NCBI GenBank assembly: GCA_049974825.1 | Contig: JBNGDJ010000045.1 | Span: forward strand, 1-18,238 | Length of the DNA: 18,238 nucleotides | DNA from: JBKHDT01 sp049974825 | GTDB lineage: Bacteria > Pseudomonadota > Gammaproteobacteria > Halothiobacillales > Halothiobacillaceae | Direction of reading: 5' to 3' | Shown here: positions 7,174 to 13,323 of the stretch, piece after piece | How positions within the stretch are numbered: position 1 is the stretch's first letter | How the letters are laid out: every line of letters starts with the position of its first letter | Notes under the pieces: model-generated | Database searches by the model: none | What the model saw: the letters and a program-made list of their open reading frames with translations, nothing else | Told to the model about the DNA's origin: nothing | Program-made: the position numbers and the translations under genes

Positions 7174-7628
7174 ATGACCGCCCAAAGTCATTATCGAAAG
7201 CTTGTAGCCTGGCATGGCGCCCGTCTGCTTTGCATGGCATTGATGGCGCTGGCCGTCAGCCTGCCTGTTCAGGCGAAAACCCAGTCGCCGGAGCGGATTG
7301 ACGGCACCACCTATGTCGACGGGCCGGCCGCCCGTGCGCTGTTCGAACAGGGGGTTTTGTTTGTCGACGTGCGGGTAGCGGCGGACTACGAGGCCGGACG
7401 CGTGCCCGGGGCGATCAATCTCACGGTGCAGAAGGACCCGGAAAACAGCCTGTTCAACGAACAGTCGCTGCTTGATGTACTCGGGGGAAACCGAGCCACG
7501 CCTGTGGTGCTTTACTGCAACAGCACGGGATGCCTGCGCACGGCCAGGGCCGCCCAGCGGGCCGTGGAATGGGGCTTTACCAACGTGCACTATTATCGGC
7601 TCGGTTTTCCGAACTGGCGTGAGAACCG
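7174..7628 (+). CDS. Exported rhodanese-domain protein, 3' end lost in the assembly gap
   Basis: 152 residues are visible before the run of N. Residues 1-34 form a signal peptide (basic start, hydrophobic core LLCMALMALAVSL, end PVQA), so the protein is probably periplasmic. A rhodanese fold follows: VDVR (64-67), DYEAGRVPGAINL (71-83) and the active-site loop YCNSTGCLRTARAA with Cys115 and Cys120, then YYRLGFPNW. Classical rhodaneses move sulfur with the first Cys of such a loop. This loop is longer than in GlpE or PspE and has a second Cys, as in other single-domain exported rhodaneses. GGAG lies about 10 bases upstream of the ATG. The domain appears nearly complete at the gap, so only a short tail may be missing. 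The substrate is unknown. Confidence 0.85.
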
Positions 7629-7728
7629 NNNNNNNNNNNNNNNNNNNNNNNNNNNNNNNNNNNNNNNNNNNNNNNNNNNNNNNNNNNNNNNNNNNNNNNN
7701 NNNNNNNNNNNNNNNNNNNNNNNNNNNN
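7629..7728. other. Assembly gap of 100 N
   Basis: Exactly 100 unknown bases are present, the usual placeholder for a gap of unknown size. The gap hides the end of the rhodanese gene and possibly the start of the chemoreceptor gene, and any gene lying between them. Confidence 0.99.
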
Positions 7729-9635
7729 TGCTCAGGACGCGAATCATTCTTGTGGCCGTGCTTTCCAGTCTGCTGGTTGCGGCCATCCTGCTGATCTACG
7801 ACCGGGTCAAGACCGGCCAGCTTGAACAACGCTACGAACAGGCAACCAGTGAGGGTCTGTCTGCCCTCTGGCAGGCGCTGGCCAAAAACCAGATCGCCAT
7901 GCTGGAAGGCCACCTGACTAGCGTGACGCGCGACTGGCCGATGCTACGTGCCCTCGCCCGCCAGGACGAGGCCGCGCTGCCGGCCAACGCGCAGCCAACC
8001 TTCAACCGACTCAGTGCCGGCGGCGTAATCCAGCGCATGAAGATTCTTGATCCCCAGGGACGGATCTTGTTCGCGGATGATACGAACCTGATCGGCCGCC
8101 GGCTGCAGAATGACTTCATGGCGCAGGCTTTGCGCACCGGCAATATCACCACCGGGATTGATCTGGACATTGATGGTACGCCGGTGGCGGCCATCCAGAC
8201 CCCGCTGTTCGACCCGGACCAGCGCGGCCGTCTGATTGGTCATGCCCAGTTCGCCCGCGTACTGGCGCACGGCAGCCCCGACTCGGCGATGAACCAGTTT
8301 GCGGAAAATACCGGACGAACCGCCTTCCTGATAAACGATGGCGAACTGCTCGGCCGCAGTGCGTTGCAGGATGAGGCACTGGCCGAACTGCCCCTGGATG
8401 CCTTGCGTGATCGACTGCCGCCGCTCGACAGCGAACAGGTGATCGATGCCAGTCTGGACGGAGAGCACTACACCATCGGCAGCCTGCCCCTGGTCAACCT
8501 CGACGGCAAACCGGTGGCCCGCCTGATGGCGCTGAGCGAGGACACGGCCTTCTACCGCGAACAGCAAAGGGTGGCCTGGATGGGCCTGGGCCTGACGCTG
8601 CTGGCGATTCTCGCTGCCATCGGATTCCTGTACCTGTTCATCCACCGCGGATTCAAGCCGCTGCAGCGGACCATCGGCAGCATGCAGCGAATCGCCCAGG
8701 GGGATCTGAGTGAGTCACTGGGCTCGACCCGCCGGGATGAGGTCGGGCAAATGCTGGAGGCGATGGGCCAGATGAGCACCGATCTGCGCCGGATGGTCTC
8801 GGAGGTCCGGGACTCGGCCCACAGCCTGTCCCGGTCGGCGGACAATCTGACCGACATCAGCGGCACGGTCAGCAGCAACAGTGCCCGCGAGCGGCAGGAA
8901 ACCGAGGCCGTCGCCACCGCCATGAACGAGATGACGGCCTCAGTGCTGGAGGTGGCCGGCAATGCCAGGCTCGCCTCGGAATCGGCGCAGAAGGCCGACG
9001 CGGCCGCCGCGGAAGGTGCCGCGATGGTGGACGGCACGGTGCAGACCATCCGCGCCCTGGCCGAGGAAATCCGCGGCGCGGCTCAGGTGGTCGGACAGCT
9101 GGACAAGGACAGCGAAGAAATCGGCACCGTGCTTGAGGTAATCCGGGATATCGCCGAGCAGACCAACCTTCTGGCCCTGAACGCGGCGATCGAAGCGGCC
9201 CGCGCCGGGGAGTCCGGACGCGGCTTTGCGGTCGTGGCCGAGGAAGTGCGCTCCCTGGCGAGCCGAACCCAGGAGTCCACCGGGCGAATCCAGGAAATGA
9301 TCCAGCGCCTGCAGGGCGGTGCCAACCAGGCAGTGGATGCGATGAATGCCGGCAGCAGCCGGGTCGAGGAAGGCGTGGACCAGGTTACCCGGGCCGGCGA
9401 GCGGATTCGCACCATCGACGAGGATATCGGCCGCATCTCCGACATGAATGCGCAAATTGCCTCGGCGGCAGAGCAGCAAAGCGGCGTCGCGGAGGAAATC
9501 AACCGCAATCTGAACACGATCGTGCAGGTTGTCGAGGAAAACGCCGAGAAGGTCGAGCGCATGGCCCATGCGATCGAGGACCTGGTCAACCTCTCGCATC
9601 AGCTCGGGGTCATGTTGGAGCGCTTCCGCACTTGA
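7729..9635 (+). CDS. Methyl-accepting chemotaxis protein with a Cache-like periplasmic sensor; start at the gap edge
   Basis: About 634 residues are visible. Counting from the codon at 7728 (read as NTG), there is a first membrane helix (about 5-25, IILVAVLSSLLVAAILLIY), a large periplasmic region (about 30-282) with Cache-like features (ILDPQGRILFADD, later LVNLDGKPVARL), a second helix (about 283-305), a HAMP domain (about 306-358) and a cytoplasmic signalling domain. The near-invariant hairpin tip EQTNLLALNAAIEAARAGE binds CheW/CheA. The protein ends MLERFRT, with no CheR/CheB-binding pentapeptide. The ligand is unknown. The incomplete codon at the gap could be the true start, since LRTRI followed by a hydrophobic helix is a normal receptor N-terminus. 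An exported rhodanese lies directly upstream on the same strand. Confidence 0.93.
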
Positions 9636-9731
9636 TCCCGGACGGCAGCCTCCTGCGGCCCGTGGGCGAGGGCGAACTCCTGCGCGAAGACAGGGGTCGC
9701 TTCATGTAGCCTCGTGCAGGGTTTCACGATC

Positions 9732-9873
9732 GGGCACCTCGAAAAACCTTTCAAGGTGCCCTTTGGGGCGAGGATGCCCCAAAGGCGACAACCGCGCAAG
9801 CGGTTGAAATGGCGTGAGTCCTTCGCGGGTCTCCCGCGAAGGACGGCCTTGAGAAACCACAGGGAAGTGGTTT
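9732..9873. repeat. Tandem array of five different hairpins
   Basis: Five consecutive perfect stems are visible: GGGCACCT/AGGTGCCC (9732-9761), TTTGGGGC/GCCCCAAA (9762-9783), CAACCGC-GCAA-GCGGTTG with a GNRA-type loop (9789-9806), a 12-bp GTCCTTCGCGGG/CCCGCGAAGGAC stem with a 3-base loop (9818-9844), and AAACCAC/GTGGTTT (9854-9873). The second matches the hairpin at 1-20. The units differ in sequence, so this is a mosaic and not a simple tandem repeat. It could be a 3' UTR, a small structured RNA, or a cluster of REP-like insertions. Confidence 0.7.
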
Positions 9874-9921
9874 TTAAAGGCTCCCGATCAATGCACGGGG
9901 GCCGCGGCAAGGCAAGCAAAC

Positions 9922-9956
9922 AAAAACGGGGCCGGCAACTGCCGGCCCCGTTTTTT
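9922..9956. terminator. Strong bidirectional intrinsic terminator
   Basis: A 15-bp perfect stem, AAAAACGGGGCCGGC / GCCGGCCCCGTTTTT, has the 4-base loop AACT. A T-run is present at the 3' side on both strands. It lies between the convergent chemoreceptor and speD genes and should stop transcription from both. Confidence 0.92.
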
Positions 9957-10004
9957 GCAGGCGTCCTACACGGAGAAATTCGAGGCCCTGAGTTAATGCA
10001 GGGA

Positions 10005-10805
10005 TTACATCTCCGGCAGATTGCGCCCGTAGAAGATCTCGTGCATTTCCTTGAGCAGCGCCTTTTCGATATTGGCCAGAACGTCCGCGCTGTAGTCCTC
10101 CACCCCATGCCCGAACAGGTAGTTGTCCAGGTCGAAATCCTTGACCAGCATCTTGGTGTGGAAGATGTTTTCCTGATAGATGTTCGCGTCGATCATCTGG
10201 TAGCGATGACGGGTGTCATCCGACATGTAGTTCTGGATCGACGTGATCTTGTGGTCAATGAAGTGCTTGCGACCATGCACGTCGCGGGTGAACCCGCGCA
10301 CCCGGTAGTCCAGGGTGAGAATGTCCGAATCGAAGCTGTGAATCAGGTAGTTGAGTGCCCGCAGCGGGGAAATCCGCCCACAGGTGGACACGTCGATGTC
10401 CGCGCGAAAGGTGCTGATGCCGTTTTCCGGATGGCTCTCCGGGTAGGTATGGACAGTGATGTGGCTCTTGTCCAGGTGCCCCACCACGGATTCGCGCGGC
10501 AGCGGCCCGGGGGCCTCGCTGTTTGACAGCCCCTCTGCGACCACCGGCTCCTCGGAAATGAGAATGGTAACCGAGGCCCCCTGAGGCTCATAGTCCTGGC
10601 GGGCCACGTTCAGGATGTTCGCCCCGATCATCTCGGTCACGTCGGTGAGGATCTGCGTCAGGCGGTCGGCATCGTACATCTCGTCGATGTACTCGATGTA
10701 CTCGTTGACCTGCTCGCGCGTTTTCGCGTAGCAGATATCGAAGATCGACATGCTGAGCGTCTTGCTCAGGTTGTTGAAACCGTGGAGCTTGACCGAATTG
10801 TCCAC
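10005..10805 (-). CDS. speD: S-adenosylmethionine decarboxylase proenzyme (E. coli type)
   Basis: This 266-aa protein closely matches E. coli SpeD (264 aa) over its whole length. The proenzyme cuts itself to create a pyruvoyl group; the cleavage site is expected at Lys113-Ser114 in HLDKSHITVHTYPESHP, and the conserved Cys142 lies in STCGRISP. It makes decarboxylated SAM for spermidine synthesis. The frame is open to 10922, but homology starts at VDNSVKLHGFNN, so the start is GTG at 10805, with GGAGGGGG about 8 bases upstream. The spermidine synthase gene speE is not adjacent. It is followed by the strong terminator at 9922-9956 and separated from osmC by that gene's own terminator, so it is probably transcribed alone. 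Confidence 0.95.
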   Translation of the reverse strand: MDNSVKLHGFNNLSKTLSMSIFDICYAKTREQVNEYIEYIDEMYDADRLTQILTDVTEMIGANILNVARQDYEPQGASVTILISEEPVVAEGLSNSEAPGPLPRESVVGHLDKSHITVHTYPESHPENGISTFRADIDVSTCGRISPLRALNYLIHSFDSDILTLDYRVRGFTRDVHGRKHFIDHKITSIQNYMSDDTRHRYQMIDANIYQENIFHTKMLVKDFDLDNYLFGHGVEDYSADVLANIEKALLKEMHEIFYGRNLPEM

Positions 10806-10879
10806 TTGCGCACCCCCTCCAGGACTCGAGGTAATTTCCGCCCAACCGGGCAACCGGCCGGACACGCCATGCCGACGCT

Positions 10880-10904
10880 GCCGGAGCCCCTGCCGGGCTC
10901 CGGC
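10880..10904. promoter_or_regulatory. Stable hairpin in the speD leader region
   Basis: GCCGGAGCCC and GGGCTCCGGC form a perfect 10-bp GC-rich stem with a 5-base loop. It lies about 75-100 bases upstream of the speD GTG start. It may be part of the speD leader transcript or simply another of the local hairpins. No promoter could be placed with confidence between 10806 and 10964. Confidence 0.4.
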
Positions 10905-10964
10905 CCGGTTTTCCCCGGCCACCGACGGCGATCACCGCCCGCGTGGCCCGGATTCCCGGAACCG

Positions 10965-10995
10965 AAAAAGCCGCGCATGGTAACGGATGCGCGGC
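10965..10995 (-). terminator. Intrinsic terminator of the secA-trpDC-osmC run
   Basis: On the minus strand GCCGCGCAT and ATGCGCGGC form a 9-bp stem with an 8-base loop, followed directly by TTTTT. It lies 30 bases downstream of the osmC stop. Confidence 0.88.
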
Positions 10996-11025
10996 CACAG
11001 GGAAAGCAGTTTGTCCCCGGCTGAC

Positions 11026-11439
11026 TCAGTCCACGATTTCAAAGGAGTGCGTCAGCGCAACAGAGTCACGCAGCATCATCGAAACCGAGCAGTATTTCTC
11101 CGCCGAGAGGTTCACGGCACGCTCGACATGACGGGGGTCGAGGTCGTTCCCCTTGACGCAATAACGCAGGTGGATTTTCTCGAATACCTTGGGCACCGAC
11201 TCGCTGCGCTCGGCTTCCAGTTCAATCCAGCAGTCGGTGACATCCTGGCGCTGCTTGCGCAGGATCATCATCACGTCGATGGCCGTGCAGCCCCCGAGCC
11301 CCATCAACACCATTTCCATCGGCCGCGCGCCGAGGTTGCGCCCGCCGATTTCAGGGGCTCCGTCCAGGATCTGGGCATGGCCGCTCTCGGACTCGGCCAT
11401 GAAGGCCATGCCCTCGACCCACTTCACTCTCGCCTTCAT
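11026..11439 (-). CDS. yhfA: OsmC family protein, YhfA type
   Basis: This 137-aa member of the OsmC/Ohr superfamily is closest to E. coli YhfA. It shares the N-terminus M-ARVKWVEG, the central PMEMVLMGLGGCTAIDV and the C-terminal LSAEKYCSVSMML. The two conserved cysteines (in GGCTAID and EKYCS) are those used for peroxide reduction in characterised superfamily members. The substrate of the YhfA branch is not established. An ATG at 11445 overlaps the trpC stop, but the start at 11439 fits both YhfA homology and a GGAG about 7 bases upstream. It is the last gene of the secA-trpD-trpC run. Confidence 0.9.
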   Translation of the reverse strand: MKARVKWVEGMAFMAESESGHAQILDGAPEIGGRNLGARPMEMVLMGLGGCTAIDVMMILRKQRQDVTDCWIELEAERSESVPKVFEKIHLRYCVKGNDLDPRHVERAVNLSAEKYCSVSMMLRDSVALTHSFEIVD

Positions 11440-11441
11440 CG

Positions 11442-12248
11442 TCATGCTCCGAAAAACATCTGCTTCAGTCGCGCGCCGGGGTCCGGTTCGCGCATGAATG
11501 CCTCGCCCACCAGGAAGGCATGAACATCGTGGTCCCGCATGGTCTGCACATCCGCCTGCGCGAGTATCCCGCTTTCGGTCACGATCATCCTTCCGGCGGG
11601 GATGCGCTCAAGCAGCCCGAGGGTTGTGTCCAGTGAGACTTCAAAGCTGCGCAGGTCCCGGTTGTTGATGCCGAGGATCTGGGCGTCCATTGCCAGCGCC
11701 CGCTCCAGTTCGGCGCCATCGTGTACCTCGACCAGCACGTCCATGCCGAGCGAACGGGCCAGGGCGTGCAGCTCGGTCAGTGTCTGGTCATCCAGCGCGG
11801 CTGCAATCAACAGGATACAGTCGGCCCCGATGGCGCGGGCCTCGATGACCTGGTAGGGATCGACCAGAAAGTCCTTGCGAATCACGGGCAAGTCACAGGC
11901 CGCCCGGGCCGCCTGCAGGTCCTCCTCCTTGCCCTGGAAGAAATCGTGGTCGGTCAGCACCGACAGACAGGCGGCTCCACCGGCGGCATAACTGCGCGCG
12001 ATGGCGGCGGGATCAAAGTCTGGACGCAGGACGCCCTTGCTTGGCGAGGCCTTCTTGATCTCGGCGATCACGGCCGGCTCACCCGCGGCCGTGCGCCGCA
12101 GCAGGGCGGCCTCGAAGCCACGGGGAGCATCGGCAGCAGCGGCCATCTGCTCAAGCGCCTGACGCGAGCTCTGGGCACTGCGCGCACGAATTTCCTCGTG
12201 CTTGCGGGCAACGATGCGACGCAGGATGTCGGGTGTATCTTTGTTCAT
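11442..12248 (-). CDS. trpC: Indole-3-glycerol phosphate synthase
   Basis: This 268-aa monofunctional TIM-barrel enzyme catalyses ring closure of CdRP to indole-3-glycerol phosphate in tryptophan synthesis. Catalytic residues fall in the expected motifs: Glu63 and Lys65 (AEIKKASPSKG), Lys125 (VIRKDFLVD), Glu174 (VLVEVHD), Asn196 (GINNRDL) and Glu225 (VTESGI). The phosphate-binding end FLVGEAFM is also present. There is no fused TrpF domain, unlike in E. coli. AGGAAA precedes the ATG. It lies 33 bases after trpD, and its stop overlaps or abuts the osmC start region. Confidence 0.96.
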   Translation of the reverse strand: MNKDTPDILRRIVARKHEEIRARSAQSSRQALEQMAAAADAPRGFEAALLRRTAAGEPAVIAEIKKASPSKGVLRPDFDPAAIARSYAAGGAACLSVLTDHDFFQGKEEDLQAARAACDLPVIRKDFLVDPYQVIEARAIGADCILLIAAALDDQTLTELHALARSLGMDVLVEVHDGAELERALAMDAQILGINNRDLRSFEVSLDTTLGLLERIPAGRMIVTESGILAQADVQTMRDHDVHAFLVGEAFMREPDPGARLKQMFFGA

Positions 12249-12281
12249 CGTCGGGAATTTCCTGGAACTCAGGCGACTGGA

Positions 12282-13310
12282 TTACTGGTCCGCCGCACAT
12301 TCGGCGGTCAGGCGCACCAAGGCATCCAGCCGCTCGGCCGCAGCCCCCGTGGCCAGGGTTTCGCGCGCCAGCTCAACCCCCTCGGCCAGTGTGCCCGTCA
12401 GGCCGGCGACATGAATGGCAGCACCGGCATTCAGGGCGATCATGTCGGACGCCGGGCCACGATGACCCTCGAAGGCGCGACGGATCAGTTGCAGGCTGTC
12501 CTGCGGCCCCTCGACCCGCAGGCTGTCCAGGGGCTGGCTGGACAGCCCGAGGTTTTCCGGGTGCACGCGGTAGGTTTCGATATGGCCATCGCGCAGCTCG
12601 GCCACGTCGGTTTCGGCAGCCAGGCTGATCTCGTCCAGGCCATCGGCCGCGTGGACCACGAGCACATGCCGGGCGCCCAGTTCGCCCATCACCTCGGCCA
12701 GCGTGCGCAGCCAGCGTCGGTCGTAGACGCCCAGCACCATGTTGGGCGCATCGGCCGGGTTGGTCAGAGGCCCCAGCACGTTGAACAGGGTGCGAACACG
12801 CAACTCCTTGCGGGGACCGGCCGCATGGCGCATGGAGCCATGATGCCGCGGCGCAAACATGAAGCCGACCCCCAGCTCGCGCACGCAGCGGGCCACGCAG
12901 TCCGGGCCGACATCAAGCCGCACGCCGGCGGCTTCCAGCAAATCGGCACTGCCCGAGCGGCTGGTGATCGAGCGATTGCCATGCTTGGCCACGTGTCCAC
13001 CGGCTGCGGCCACCACGAAACTGCTGGCGGTCGAGACATTGAACAGCCGCGAACCGTCCCCGCCGGTGCCCACGATATCCACGAGGTGCGGCACGTCCAC
13101 GGACACGCCGACCGCGAGGCGGCGCATGACCCGGGCGGCCGCGGCAATTTCCTGCACGGTCTCGCCCTTCATCCGCAGGGCCACCATGAAGCCAGCAATC
13201 TGCGCGGGCGTGGCCTCCCCGCCCATGATTTCCTCCATGGCGGCGGTCATGTCCGCGGGCGAGAGATCCCGCCCCTCGATCACTTCGGCAATCGCATCGA
13301 GAATCCGCAT
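12282..13310 (-). CDS. trpD: Anthranilate phosphoribosyltransferase
   Basis: This 342-aa enzyme transfers phosphoribose from PRPP to anthranilate in tryptophan synthesis. Diagnostic motifs are GTGGDG (81-86), NVST (91-94), KHGNRSITSRSGSADLLEA (109-127), RTLFNVLGPLTNP (173-185) and the Mg-binding DE pair at 226-227 (GLDEIS). It is monofunctional, with no fused glutamine amidotransferase (TrpG) domain. The start lies 13 bases after the secA stop, and its GAGGGGAG ribosome site overlaps the end of secA, which implies co-transcription and possibly coupled translation. trpG, the usual upstream gene in Pseudomonas, is absent here. Confidence 0.96.
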   Translation of the reverse strand: MRILDAIAEVIEGRDLSPADMTAAMEEIMGGEATPAQIAGFMVALRMKGETVQEIAAAARVMRRLAVGVSVDVPHLVDIVGTGGDGSRLFNVSTASSFVVAAAGGHVAKHGNRSITSRSGSADLLEAAGVRLDVGPDCVARCVRELGVGFMFAPRHHGSMRHAAGPRKELRVRTLFNVLGPLTNPADAPNMVLGVYDRRWLRTLAEVMGELGARHVLVVHAADGLDEISLAAETDVAELRDGHIETYRVHPENLGLSSQPLDSLRVEGPQDSLQLIRRAFEGHRGPASDMIALNAGAAIHVAGLTGTLAEGVELARETLATGAAAERLDALVRLTAECAADQ

Positions 13311-13323
13311 CCAGCCGCTCCCC

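Larger units (their letters stand above)
9636..10004. other. Non-coding region rich in hairpins between two convergent genes
   Basis: A 369-base stretch between the chemoreceptor (plus) and speD (minus). It holds a degenerate repeat half (CGTGCAGGGTTTC, 9713-9725), a five-hairpin array (9732-9873) and a strong bidirectional terminator (9922-9956). Open frames cross it on both strands, but none resembles a known protein and their sequences follow the repeats. Confidence 0.7.

Noticed and set aside
7729..7794. Continuation of the rhodanese frame after the gap
   Set aside because: The number of missing bases is unknown, so the frame cannot be carried across. The residues seen resemble no rhodanese, and the receptor frame is the real one.
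9732..9873. CRISPR array or integron attC sites
   Set aside because: The units have different sequences and no regular spacers, and there is no cas or integrase gene in the window.
9854..9875. Second intrinsic terminator for the chemoreceptor (stem followed by five T)
   Set aside because: Most of the T-run is part of the 7-bp stem itself, leaving only two unpaired T. The hairpin at 9922-9956 is far better.
9714..10526. Plus-strand open frame crossing the hairpin array into speD
   Set aside because: Its first third is translated hairpin sequence and the rest is antisense to speD. No homology is recognisable.
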